Source: JBHGXV01 sp041920505 (GTDB lineage Bacteria > Bacillota > Bacilli > Brevibacillales > Brevibacillaceae). Taken from it: a stretch of DNA of 64,000 bases. The DNA is taken from positions 1 to 64,000 of the forward strand of contig JBHGXV010000039.1 in assembly GCA_041920505.1 (NCBI GenBank), in the 5' to 3' direction. Below are positions 41,517-49,541 of the stretch, one piece after another (position 1 is the first letter of the stretch; each line of letters starts with the position of its first letter). A program made the position numbers and the translations under genes. Under the pieces are notes generated by a model. That model was not told the DNA's origin. It saw nothing but the letters and a program-made list of their open reading frames with translations, and made no database searches.

Positions 41517-42203
41517 TTATTTCGCCCCCAGCTTGATCAAGGCCCGAGCCGCCGCCTGTTGCTCCGCCTCTTTTTTGGAACGGCCGCTGCCGATGCCTAA
41601 TGAGCGGTCGTTCAAGAAGACTTCGGAGACAAATTCGCGGTTGTGAGCCGGCCCCTTCTCCTGGATGATCCGGTAGTGGATCTCCCCGAGGTTATCCTGT
41701 TGCACAAACTCTTGCAACTGGCTCTTGAAATCGGTCACCTGCGTAAACTCGCCCTTGTCGATGCGCGGGTAGACGTACTTTTCCATGAACTGAAAGACAG
41801 CGTCAAGTCCTTGATCGAGATACAGGGCGCCGATGAAGGCTTCGAATACGTCGGCCAACAGCGCGGGACGATGTCTGCCCCCAGTCAGTTCTTCACCTTT
41901 GCCGAGCAGGACCAGATCGCCGAAGTTAAGCAGTTCGGCGAACTTGACAAGAGACGGTTCGCACACGATGGCGGCGCGCAACTTGGTCATCTCACCCTCA
42001 CTCATCTTCGGAAACGTCTTGTAGAGGAACTGCGAGACGGTCAATTCCAGCACAGCGTCGCCAAGGAACTCCAGACGTTCGTTGTCCTGGATGCGCCTGC
42101 CTCTTTGCTCGTTGACGTAGGAAGAATGGGTGAACGCTTGCCGCAGCACGCTTTCATCGCGAAAACGAACGCCTATTTTCTCTTGCAGTTCGGCAAAATT
42201 CAT
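41517..42203 (-). CDS. rnc: Ribonuclease III
   Basis: A 228-residue double-strand-specific RNase that processes rRNA and other structured RNA. The catalytic signature is NERLEFLGDAVLEL, with the second acidic cluster in ALLADVFEAFIGALYLDQG; a dsRNA-binding domain follows (YVNEQ.. end part DFKSQLQEFVQQDNLG to SKKEAEQQAAARALIKLGAK). ATG 42203 is preferred, with GGTGG eight bases before it; upstream in-frame starts at 42218 and 42227 are possible. It sits between fabF and smc, as usual. Confidence 0.97.
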   Translation of the reverse strand: MNFAELQEKIGVRFRDESVLRQAFTHSSYVNEQRGRRIQDNERLEFLGDAVLELTVSQFLYKTFPKMSEGEMTKLRAAIVCEPSLVKFAELLNFGDLVLLGKGEELTGGRHRPALLADVFEAFIGALYLDQGLDAVFQFMEKYVYPRIDKGEFTQVTDFKSQLQEFVQQDNLGEIHYRIIQEKGPAHNREFVSEVFLNDRSLGIGSGRSKKEAEQQAAARALIKLGAK

Positions 42204-42257
42204 GACCTTCACCACCATCCCATACACATCCCACTTTGGTCGTTTTGTCGTCAGGAC

Positions 42258-43499
42258 TTACGCTTGGTACCGCTTCAGAACAATCGTTGCATTGTGGCCG
42301 CCGAATCCGAACGTGTTGGACATGGCTACGTCTACCTTGGCAGGACGTGCCTCGTTGGGCACGTAGTCAAGGTCACACTCCGGATCAGGGGTTTCCAGGT
42401 TGATCGTTGGCGGAAGGATCTGGTCGCGGATCGCGTAGGCGGTAGCGATCGCCTCGATGCCGCCGGTCGCGCCGAGCAAATGGCCGGTCATCGACTTGGT
42501 CGAACTGACGGCCAGCTTGTAGGCATGCTCCCCGAACACGCTCTTGATCGCCATCGTCTCGGCGATGTCGCCTACATCGGTGGAGGTGCCATGCGCATTG
42601 ATGTAATCCACTGCGGCCGGGTCAACCCCCGCGTCGTTCAGCGCGTTCTTCATGCAGCGCGCCGCCCCTTCGCCGCCCGGCGACGGAGCCGTGATGTGGT
42701 GGGCGTCGGCGCTCATGCCGTAGCCGATCACCTCAGCGATGATCGTGGCGCCTCGTTTGAGCGCGTGTTCCAGTTCCTCAAGCACCAGCACGCCCGCTCC
42801 TTCGCCCATGACGAAGCCGTCGCGATCCTTGTCAAACGGACGGCTCGCCTTGGTCGGCTCGTCGTTGCGGGTGGACATCGCCTTGGCGGAGCAGAAGCCG
42901 GCAAACGCCATCGGCCGGATCGTCGCTTCCGCCCCGCCGGTGATCATCACGTCGGCGTGGCCGTGCTGGATCAGCTTAAACGCATCGCCGATCGAGTTGG
43001 TGCCGGTCGCGCAAGCGGTAATCGCACTGGAGGTGGGCCCTTTGGCACCCAGCTCGATCGAAGTCAGGCCGGACGCCATGTTGGCGATCAGCATCGGGAT
43101 AAAAAACGGACTGACGCGGCGTGGCCCTTTTTCCAACAGCACCACGTGCTGTTCTTCCCACGTGGTCAGGCCGCCGATGCCGGAGCCGATGTAAACGCCG
43201 ACCCGTTCGGCGATGTCAGGCGTAATGTTGAGATTCGCGTCGCGCACAGCCATTTTCGCCGCCGCGAGGGCAAACTGCACGAACCGGTCGGTGCGGCGAA
43301 CCTCTTTTTTATCCATGAAATCTTCCGGGTTGAAGTTTTTCACTTCTCCGGCAATCTGCGTCGGGTAATCGGACGGGTCGAAAGCCGTCACCCGAGCGAT
43401 CCCGGATTTGCCGGCCAACAGGTTCTGCCAGAACGTCGCCGCGTCGTTGCCGATCGGCGTGACCGCGCCCGCCCCGGTAATCACCACTCTTCGTTTCAT
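42258..43499 (-). CDS. fabF: 3-oxoacyl-ACP synthase II
   Basis: A 413-residue condensing enzyme that elongates acyl-ACP in fatty-acid synthesis. The catalytic triad is Cys in TACATGTNSIGDAF, His in NAHGTSTDVGD and His in FGFGGHNATIVL. ATG 43499 follows AGAGGTGAAT and starts the family sequence MKRRVVITGAG. It is separated from acpP by about 177 bases that contain two hairpins, so its expression may be set differently from acpP. Confidence 0.97.
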   Translation of the reverse strand: MKRRVVITGAGAVTPIGNDAATFWQNLLAGKSGIARVTAFDPSDYPTQIAGEVKNFNPEDFMDKKEVRRTDRFVQFALAAAKMAVRDANLNITPDIAERVGVYIGSGIGGLTTWEEQHVVLLEKGPRRVSPFFIPMLIANMASGLTSIELGAKGPTSSAITACATGTNSIGDAFKLIQHGHADVMITGGAEATIRPMAFAGFCSAKAMSTRNDEPTKASRPFDKDRDGFVMGEGAGVLVLEELEHALKRGATIIAEVIGYGMSADAHHITAPSPGGEGAARCMKNALNDAGVDPAAVDYINAHGTSTDVGDIAETMAIKSVFGEHAYKLAVSSTKSMTGHLLGATGGIEAIATAYAIRDQILPPTINLETPDPECDLDYVPNEARPAKVDVAMSNTFGFGGHNATIVLKRYQA

Positions 43500-43643
43500 C
43501 GCATTCACCTCTATCGTGCCTACATTTCGTCGGTTTTCGGATCTATTTGCAGGGAATATATCATTCCTCATTACCGGTTCGTCAGGGAGAAAAAAGAAAA
43601 GCGTCCATCAGGTGAGGCTGGGCGCTCTTCTCGATGGGAAGGG

Positions 43644-43669
43644 AGGAGTCCCGTGTTCACGGGACTCCT
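43644..43669 (-). repeat. Strong inverted repeat after acpP
   Basis: AGGAGTCCCGTG and CACGGGACTCCT (43644-43655 and 43658-43669) form a perfect 12-base stem eight bases after the acpP stop. No T tract follows on the minus strand, so it may protect the very abundant acpP mRNA end rather than terminate. A weaker hairpin with T-rich tail lies at about 43590-43630 and may be the actual terminator. Confidence 0.65.
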
Positions 43670-43676
43670 GCTTGAT

Positions 43677-43910
43677 TTACTTGTGGGACTCTATGTACTT
43701 GACCACTTCGCCCACCGTCGAGATTTTCTCTGCGTCTTCGTCAGAAATCTCCATGTCGAACTCGTCTTCCAGTTCCATGACGAGTTCCACGACATCCAGG
43801 GAGTCAGCGCCCAGGTCTTCCTTGAAGGAAGCTTCCAGTGTGACCTTGGACTCGTCTACGCCCAGACGGTCGACGATGATCTTCTTCACACGTTCAAAAA
43901 TGTCTGCCAT
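43677..43910 (-). CDS. acpP: Acyl carrier protein
   Basis: A 77-residue acidic protein whose Ser in LGADSLDVVELVMELED receives 4'-phosphopantetheine. It carries growing acyl chains for FabD, FabG, FabH and FabF encoded around it. It lies 53 bases after fabG on the same strand. Confidence 0.98.
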   Translation of the reverse strand: MADIFERVKKIIVDRLGVDESKVTLEASFKEDLGADSLDVVELVMELEDEFDMEISDEDAEKISTVGEVVKYIESHK

Positions 43911-43963
43911 TATGCTTCACCCCCTCTCCAGGTATTATACGGGATGTCCCCGGCAAAAACCAG

Positions 43964-44704
43964 TTACATGTACATGCCGCCGTCGACGTGCAGGGTCTGT
44001 CCGGTCATGTAGCCGGCCGCGTCTGAGGCGAGGAAGCAGACCACCTCGGCGATGTCTTCCGCCTGTCCGAGCCGTCCCAGCGGGATTTGGCTCAACAGGC
44101 TCTCCTTTACCTCATCCGGCAGTTTTGCCGTCATGTCGGTGTCGATAAACCCGGGCGCAACCGCGTTGACCGTGATCCCGCGCGACGCCAGCTCGCGGGC
44201 GGTCGTCTTGGTCAACCCGATCACGCCGGCCTTGGCGGCCACGTAGTTGGCCTGCCCGGCGTTGCCCAGAACGCCAACGACGGAGGTAATGTTGATGATC
44301 CGGCCGCCGCGCTGCTTCATCATCGGCCGGGTGGCGGCCTTGATGCAGTTGAACACGCCTTTCAGGTTGGTCTCAATGACGTCGTCCCACTCTTCTTCTT
44401 TCATCCGCATGATCAGGTTGTCGCGGGTGATGCCGGCGTTGTTGACGAGGATGTCCAGCTTGCCGAACCGCTCCAGGGCTTGCTTGAACATCTCGTTCAC
44501 TTCTTCGCTGTTGCCGACGTTGGCCTTGATCATCACGGCTTCGCGGCCCAGCTCCTTGATCTTGGCGACGGTCTCGGCGGCAGCAGCTTCACTGCCGGCG
44601 TAGTTGACGATCACATCGGCGCCGGCCTGAGCCAGCCTGAGCGCGATCGCCCGACCGATACCGCGGGATGCGCCGGTGACCAGCGCTACTTTTCCGTTCA
44701 GCAT
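43964..44704 (-). CDS. fabG: 3-oxoacyl-ACP reductase
   Basis: A 246-residue short-chain dehydrogenase that reduces 3-oxoacyl-ACP with NADPH. It has the cofactor loop VTGASRGIGRAIALRL, NNAGITRDNLIMRM, and the catalytic Ser-Tyr-Lys in NITSVVGVLGNAGQANYVAAKAG. ATG 44704 lies inside the fabD stop region (seven-base overlap) after GGAGGGG; longer frames within fabD are rejected. Confidence 0.97.
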   Translation of the reverse strand: MLNGKVALVTGASRGIGRAIALRLAQAGADVIVNYAGSEAAAAETVAKIKELGREAVMIKANVGNSEEVNEMFKQALERFGKLDILVNNAGITRDNLIMRMKEEEWDDVIETNLKGVFNCIKAATRPMMKQRGGRIINITSVVGVLGNAGQANYVAAKAGVIGLTKTTARELASRGITVNAVAPGFIDTDMTAKLPDEVKESLLSQIPLGRLGQAEDIAEVVCFLASDAAGYMTGQTLHVDGGMYM

Positions 44705-45648
44705 ACGACCCCTCCGTTCAACAGTTCGGCAAGCGACGCCGCATCCTGTACGGCGAACACCTGCGCGTCCTTGGGCGCAATCTTCTTGATCAGTCCGCTC
44801 AAGACCTTGCCCGGCCCGATCTCGACAAAGACAGTCACGCCCTCTTGCACCATCCACTGCACCGAGTCTTCCCACAGCACCGGGGCGGCCACTTGTTCGA
44901 TCAGGCTCTGCTTGATCTCCTCCGCTTGCGTGACGGGACGGGCGGAGACGTTGGCCACCACCGGCACGGATGCGTCACGAATCGTTACGCCGTCCAGCAC
45001 GGCGGAGAGTTTTTCCGCCGCCGGCGCCATTAGCTTCGAATGGAACGGCCCGCTGACGTTGAGCGGCATCACCCGCTTCGCCCCCGCCTCTTTCGCTTTT
45101 TCACCAGCGAGGCGAACTCCTTCAGCGCTGCCGGAAATGACGATCTGTCCGGGGGAGTTCAGGTTGGCAAGCTGCACCGGATGGCCGGACGCGCTGACAA
45201 GGGCGCACACCTCGTCCAGCGCGGCGCGTTCCATGCCGAGCACCGCCGCCATCGCTCCCTGTCCCGCCGGAACCGCTTCCTCCATGAACTGGCCCCGGGC
45301 ACGGACGGTTTTCACGGCGTCGGCAAAGCTGAGCGCGCCCGCCGCCACCAGTGCCGAATACTCGCCAAGGCTGTGTCCGGCGAGGAAATCGGGCGTAAAG
45401 CCCGGTTGTTTCTCCCGAAGCGCCTCCAGCACGGCCACGCTGGTCGCAAGGATCGCCGGCTGGGTGTTGGCCGTCAGACGCAACGCCTCTTCCGGCCCGT
45501 TGAAGCACAAATCGGACAGCGCAAAGCCGAGCGCTTCGTCCGCCGCTTCAAACACGGCCCTGGCCGCTTGCGACTGCTGCGCCAGTTCCAGGCCCATGCC
45601 GACCGCCTGCGATCCCTGTCCGGGAAATACAAACGCGATTTTGCTCAT
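44698..45648 (-). CDS. fabD: Malonyl-CoA:ACP transacylase
   Basis: A 316-residue transacylase that loads malonate on ACP. The nucleophile Ser is in LAGHSLGEYSAL and the catalytic His in NVSGPFHSKLM; the start KIAFVFPGQGSQAVGMG is diagnostic. ATG 45648 is preceded by GGGGGAGGAGAG. It is coupled to fabG by overlap and follows fabH by 17 bases. Confidence 0.97.
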   Translation of the reverse strand: MSKIAFVFPGQGSQAVGMGLELAQQSQAARAVFEAADEALGFALSDLCFNGPEEALRLTANTQPAILATSVAVLEALREKQPGFTPDFLAGHSLGEYSALVAAGALSFADAVKTVRARGQFMEEAVPAGQGAMAAVLGMERAALDEVCALVSASGHPVQLANLNSPGQIVISGSAEGVRLAGEKAKEAGAKRVMPLNVSGPFHSKLMAPAAEKLSAVLDGVTIRDASVPVVANVSARPVTQAEEIKQSLIEQVAAPVLWEDSVQWMVQEGVTVFVEIGPGKVLSGLIKKIAPKDAQVFAVQDAASLAELLNGGVVC

Positions 45649-45665
45649 ATTCTCTCCTCCCCCGT

Positions 45666-46679
45666 TTACGCCTCGACGCCGGCCCACTTCAGCATGGCGG
45701 CTCCCCAGGTGAGCCCGCCGCCGAAGCCGACGAGAATCACGTTGTCGCCGCGTTTCAATCGGCCTTCTTCCACCGCTTCGTCCAACGCCACCGGAATCGA
45801 AGCCGACGACATGTTGCCGTAGCGGTCCAGGTTGATCGCCACCTTGTCTTCAGACAAACCGAAGCGTTTGATCGCGGCGTCGATGATCCGCAGGTTGGCC
45901 TGGTGCGGAACCAACAAATCGATCTGTTCCTTGGTGATCCCCGCTTTTTCCAGAACGGTCTCGGTCGCGGAGTTCATCACCCGTACGGCAAACTTGAACA
46001 CTTCACTGCCGGTCATCGAAATGTAGTGCAACCGTTTCTCCACCGATTCGGCCGATGCCGGGATGCGAGAGCCGCCGGCCGGCTGGCAGAGCAGGGGACC
46101 GCCGGAACCGTCGGCGCCCAGATCGAACGCGAGGAAGCCGAGCCCCTCCTCCACCGGGCCGAGCACCGCCGCTCCCGCCCCGTCGCCGAACAGCACGCAG
46201 GTGTTGCGGTCGGTGTAATCGGTAATCTTGGACAAGGTCTCCACACCGACGACCAGCACATAGCGGTAAAAGCCGTTGCCGATAAACTGCGCCGCCGTGG
46301 TGATCCCGTACAAAAATCCGGTGCAGGCGGCAGAGATGTCCAAGGCCGAGGCCTTTTTCGCCCCCAGCTTATCCTGCAGGATGCAGGCGGTGGAAGGGAA
46401 CATCGTGTCAGGCGTCACGGTCGCCACGATGATCATGTCCAGTTCTTCCGCGCTGATGTTAGCCTTGGCCAGCGCGCGTTTGGCCGCCTCAAAGGCAAGA
46501 TCGGAGGACGCCTGCTCCGGCGCGCTAATCCGCCGCTCGCGGATGCCGGTGCGGGTGACGATCCACTCGTCAGACGTGTCCACCATTTTTTCCAGATCGG
46601 CATTGGTCAGCACTTTTTCCGGCGTGTATCTGCCCGTCGCCAAAATCCCTACCGGGCGCAATCCCTTCATCCTGTTCAC
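45666..46679 (-). CDS. fabH: 3-oxoacyl-ACP synthase III
   Basis: A 337-residue initiating condensing enzyme that joins acyl-CoA and malonyl-ACP; in Bacillales it prefers branched primers. Catalytic Cys is in DISAACTGFLYG, His in LVPHQANLRIIDAA and Asn in LDRYGNMSSASIP. GTG 46679 overlaps the plsX stop by four bases (GTGA); an ATG three codons later is an alternative start. It is the second gene of the plsX-fabH-fabD-fabG-acpP run under FapR control. Confidence 0.96.
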   Translation of the reverse strand: MNRMKGLRPVGILATGRYTPEKVLTNADLEKMVDTSDEWIVTRTGIRERRISAPEQASSDLAFEAAKRALAKANISAEELDMIIVATVTPDTMFPSTACILQDKLGAKKASALDISAACTGFLYGITTAAQFIGNGFYRYVLVVGVETLSKITDYTDRNTCVLFGDGAGAAVLGPVEEGLGFLAFDLGADGSGGPLLCQPAGGSRIPASAESVEKRLHYISMTGSEVFKFAVRVMNSATETVLEKAGITKEQIDLLVPHQANLRIIDAAIKRFGLSEDKVAINLDRYGNMSSASIPVALDEAVEEGRLKRGDNVILVGFGGGLTWGAAMLKWAGVEA

Positions 46680-47683
46680 TCGCTTTCCATGGGGTAATGG
46701 GTCTGTAATTCCTGTTGAATCAAGCGGTTGACATCCTGTCTGGCGAAGCGGGCGGCGACAAGGATGGCGTTTTTGATCGCCCGCTCGTCAGACGAACCGT
46801 GCGCCTTGATCACCGGTCGGCGCAAACCCAGCAAAGGCGCGCCGCCGTACTCGGCGTAATCCATCCGCTTCTTGAAGCGGCTCAGACTGGGTTTCAAGAT
46901 GGCTGCCGCTATCTTATTCAAGAAACTGGAAGTAAACTCCTGCTTCAGTTCCGACAAAATGGCTGACGCCGCTCCCTCAAACGCCTTGAGCATGACGTTT
47001 CCCGCAAATCCGTCGCAGACGAGCACGTCGCAGACGCCCTCCATCACGTCCCGGGCCTCGACGTTGCCGGCGAAATTGAGCCGGGTGGCCGCCAGAAGCG
47101 GATACGCCGCTTTGGAGAGTTCGTTTCCTTTGGCTTCCTCCGTGCCCACGTTGAGCAATCCGACGCGCGGATTGGCGTATCCCAGCACTTTTTCCGCGTA
47201 CAGGTTGCCCATGATCGCGTACTGCACCAGGTGCAGCGGCTTGGCGTCCATGTTGGCGCCGACGTCCAGCACGAGCGTGACCCGTCCTTTGCGGTTGGGA
47301 ATGATCGCCGCCAGCGCGGGCCGTTCGATCCCCTGCATCCGTCCGGTGACCAGCAAGCCCGCGGTCATCAGAGCGCCGGTGTTGCCGGCGGAGATCGCTG
47401 CTTCCACCTCGCCGTTTTTGGCCAGCTCCACGGCGACGACCAGGGACGAGTCCTTTTTCCGCCGCACCGCCTTGACCGGCTCGTCGGTGGCTTCGATCAC
47501 TTCGCTCGTGTGGTGTATCTCGATCCCTTCCGGCACCTGTGCGGGCAGATGCGCTTTAATCGCACGTTCGTCGCCGACAAGCACGACAGTCAGGGTGGGG
47601 TCGGCCGAAACAGCTTGCACCGCTCCTTCTACCGTACTGCGGGGAGCGTTGTCTCCCCCCATCGCATCCAAGGCAATTCGCAA
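46676..47683 (-). CDS. plsX: Phosphate acyltransferase PlsX
   Basis: A 335-residue enzyme that makes acyl-phosphate from acyl-ACP, the first step of phospholipid synthesis. The start MRIALDAMGGDNAP and the segments AAISAGNTGALM and CDGFAGNVMLKAFEG are diagnostic. It follows fapR by about 30 bases and overlaps fabH by four. Peripheral membrane location is expected from the family. Confidence 0.97.
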   Translation of the reverse strand: MRIALDAMGGDNAPRSTVEGAVQAVSADPTLTVVLVGDERAIKAHLPAQVPEGIEIHHTSEVIEATDEPVKAVRRKKDSSLVVAVELAKNGEVEAAISAGNTGALMTAGLLVTGRMQGIERPALAAIIPNRKGRVTLVLDVGANMDAKPLHLVQYAIMGNLYAEKVLGYANPRVGLLNVGTEEAKGNELSKAAYPLLAATRLNFAGNVEARDVMEGVCDVLVCDGFAGNVMLKAFEGAASAILSELKQEFTSSFLNKIAAAILKPSLSRFKKRMDYAEYGGAPLLGLRRPVIKAHGSSDERAIKNAILVAARFARQDVNRLIQQELQTHYPMESE

Positions 47684-47713
47684 AACGAGTTTCCTCCTTA
47701 TCCCCTCACAAGA

Positions 47714-48301
47714 TCAGTCCCCGGCGGCCGGTACCGCACTCGGCACGCGAAAGACGCGGAAGGTTCCGGTAAACACGGTTTCTCCCTGCACCTTGGTCTC
47801 CACCCGGACCTTGTATTCGTCTTTTTCGCGGCTGCGCACGACCGCCTTGGCGACCAGCTTCTCGCCGAGGCGCACCGGCCTGACGAAGCGAATCCGTGCC
47901 GTCGCGGTCAAGGCCACATCGGCGTCGATCACCGCAACCGCGAGCGAGTTGGCTTGAGCAAATATGTAATGTCCTCTGGCGATGTGCGTGCGGGCGAATA
48001 CGTGCTCCGCCTTCACCTCCAGCACGGAAATCGCGTGGGAATCCAACTGCAGGTCCACCACTTCGCCGATCACTTCGTCGATGCCAAGCGATTTCACCGT
48101 GTCCAGACTTTTTTCCGCGACGGACTTGATTCGTTCGCGCAACTCGGGAATCCCCAACTCCAGCCGGTCGAGACGAATCGTCTGGATACTGACGTCGAAC
48201 AGGCCGGCCAACTCCTCGTCTGTGGCAAACGGATTTTGCTGCAAACTCTGGACAAGCCGGGCCTGGCGCTCTTTTTTGGGCAAGCGTACGATGATTGACA
48301 C
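47714..48301 (-). CDS. fapR: FapR, malonyl-CoA-responsive repressor of lipid synthesis
   Basis: A 195-residue repressor with an N-terminal DeoR-like helix-turn-helix (TDEELAGLFDVSIQTIRLDRLELGIPELRER) and a C-terminal hot-dog thioesterase-like domain (HYIFAQANSLAVAVIDADVALT) that binds malonyl-CoA. The start is uncertain: GTG 48301 has AGAGGGG directly before it, which is very tight, and the family usually begins close to KKERQ, so a later start is possible. A FapR box lies in its own promoter region, so it is autoregulated together with plsX and the fab genes. Confidence 0.96.
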   Translation of the reverse strand: MSIIVRLPKKERQARLVQSLQQNPFATDEELAGLFDVSIQTIRLDRLELGIPELRERIKSVAEKSLDTVKSLGIDEVIGEVVDLQLDSHAISVLEVKAEHVFARTHIARGHYIFAQANSLAVAVIDADVALTATARIRFVRPVRLGEKLVAKAVVRSREKDEYKVRVETKVQGETVFTGTFRVFRVPSAVPAAGD

Positions 48302-48344
48302 CCCCTCTGCTGGCTGGTTGTATACCGAAGCTTACGAGCAGTTT

Positions 48345-48361
48345 TTAATACCTGGTACTAA
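48345..48361 (-). promoter_or_regulatory. FapR operator
   Basis: The 17-base near-palindrome TTAGTACC-A-GGTATTAA (minus strand) matches the FapR box as known from Bacillus, with a single asymmetry. It lies a few bases after the -10 box of the fapR promoter, where bound FapR would block transcription until malonyl-CoA releases it. Confidence 0.85.
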
Positions 48362-48365
48362 ACGT

Positions 48366-48394
48366 AGTATAGGATAACCCGGCGGGTTTTACAA
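48366..48394 (-). promoter_or_regulatory. Promoter of fapR-plsX-fabHDG operon
   Basis: TTGTAA (48389-48394) and TATACT (48366-48371) on the minus strand are 17 bases apart, immediately before the FapR operator. Confidence 0.75.
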
Positions 48395-48458
48395 CCCCGC
48401 GCGGCGATTTTGGGTCCGCGGTCGCAAAGAAACGGGAACAGGGAAGGGCAAGAGCCGC

Positions 48459-48492
48459 AACAAAAAAAGCAAGGTGAGATCACCCTGCTTTT
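48459..48492 (-). terminator. Intrinsic terminator after rpmF
   Basis: An imperfect stem pairing GCAGGGTGA with TCACCTTGC on the minus strand is followed by seven T residues, right after the rpmF stop codon. Confidence 0.8.
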
Positions 48493-48496
48493 TTCT

Positions 48497-48667
48497 TTAC
48501 TTCACAACTTTTTCCCCTTTGTACGTGCCGCAGCTCGGGCACACGCGGTGCGCCAGCTTGTACTCACCGCAGTTGTCGCATTTGATCATGCCGGGGATCT
48601 CCAATTTAAAGTGCGTACGGCGCATTCTTTTACGGGTTTTGGATGTTCTCCGCTGAGGTACTGCCAT
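48497..48667 (-). CDS. rpmF: 50S ribosomal protein L32
   Basis: A 56-residue ribosomal protein starting AVPQRRTSKTRKRMRRTHFK. It has two CxxC pairs, CDNCG and CPSCG, so it is the zinc-binding (C+) form. The long spacing from the upstream DUF177 gene contains two perfect palindromes. A strong AGGAGGTGTAGGCGAG lies upstream; ATG 48667 gives the normal N-terminus. Confidence 0.97.
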   Translation of the reverse strand: MAVPQRRTSKTRKRMRRTHFKLEIPGMIKCDNCGEYKLAHRVCPSCGTYKGEKVVK

Positions 48668-48729
48668 CTCGCCTACACCTCCTTCAGTTGGTAGTCTCAC
48701 AAGTGTGTTGGATGTCCTCTATGGAAGCA

Positions 48730-48771
48730 CTCTCGCTTGAGAGCAACCGCATGGAGAGGATACATGTATCC
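48730..48771 (-). repeat. Two perfect palindromes in the DUF177-rpmF gap
   Basis: CTCTCGCTTGAGAG (48730-48743) and GGATACATGTATCC (48758-48771) are perfect inverted repeats in the 183-base gap between the DUF177 gene and rpmF. They may form leader hairpins that set rpmF translation, or protein sites. No T tract follows either one. Confidence 0.5.
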
Positions 48772-48850
48772 GGATGGTTGCCCATCCGTTCAAAAATGAA
48801 GCCGCCGATCACGAGGGATCGAATGGCTACATCTTGAAAACGAAAACCGA

Positions 48851-49369
48851 TTACTCGTCGCTTTTGGCGAAAAAGTCGGCCAGTCCGGCCAGTCGCGGGT
48901 CGATCCGTTCGTTTTTGCAGTCGCATGGCTGCTCGTTGCGGTTGGTTCCGCAGGTGGGGCACAAGCCTTTGCACGCCGCGTCACACACCGGAAACGAGGG
49001 GATCGCCAGGAGAAAGTCCTCCTGCAACAGCGGGGTCAACGCGATCTCGTCGCCGTCAAGCGGATGGATGTCGCTCTCCTCGTCGAGGACGATATCCGAA
49101 TCGGCGGGAGCAAACGTCTCGTGAAACGGGATGTCGACACGCTGGCGAAACGGCTTCAGACAACGCCCGCAGGCAAAGTCGACGTCCGCTGTCATCTCTC
49201 CTTGCACATCGTACAACCCGCCCGCGAGCACCGCTTCACCCGTCACCTCAACAGGCGACATGCTGCGAATCTCGCCGTGGCGGCTGGTCAACTCCCCGGG
49301 GTCAAGCGTTGTGCGAAAAGGCAACGGCTCGCCTTTTCGGCGGTTCAACTCTGCTACTTGGATGTTCAT
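48851..49369 (-). CDS. yceD: DUF177/YceD-family protein
   Basis: A 172-residue protein of the YceD family, nearly always encoded before rpmF and implicated in 23S rRNA handling. Family features are the central CGRCLKPF pair and the acidic end; here there is also an extra CDAACKGLCPTCGTNRNEQPCDC Cys-rich segment that could bind zinc. ATG 49369 follows GAGGTGAAAT. A perfect consensus promoter stands 30 bases upstream. Confidence 0.93.
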   Translation of the reverse strand: MNIQVAELNRRKGEPLPFRTTLDPGELTSRHGEIRSMSPVEVTGEAVLAGGLYDVQGEMTADVDFACGRCLKPFRQRVDIPFHETFAPADSDIVLDEESDIHPLDGDEIALTPLLQEDFLLAIPSFPVCDAACKGLCPTCGTNRNEQPCDCKNERIDPRLAGLADFFAKSDE

Positions 49370-49399
49370 GTCGATTTCACCTCGCGCACAACAACGTTG

Positions 49400-49428
49400 A
49401 TTATAGCTTTTGCCAAAATCTTTGTCAA
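49400..49428 (-). promoter_or_regulatory. Consensus SigA promoter of yceD-rpmF
   Basis: TTGACA (49423-49428) and TATAAT (49400-49405) on the minus strand are exactly 17 bases apart, a perfect match to the consensus hexamers. Confidence 0.9.
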
Positions 49429-49541
49429 CCTTTTTTCCTTGACAGCGGCGAGAGGTTGTCTGAAAGATTTGCCAGCCCCGCATGTGATCCACTACACTGG
49501 AAGCGAAGATTGGACATGCGGAAAGGAAGACGGCGAACGCG

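Noticed and set aside
41643..44012. A 789-codon open frame on the plus strand across rnc, fabF and acpP
   Set aside because: It is antisense to three well-conserved genes, has no ribosome binding site and a composition (His/Arg/Asp-rich) typical of antisense frames in GC-rich coding DNA.
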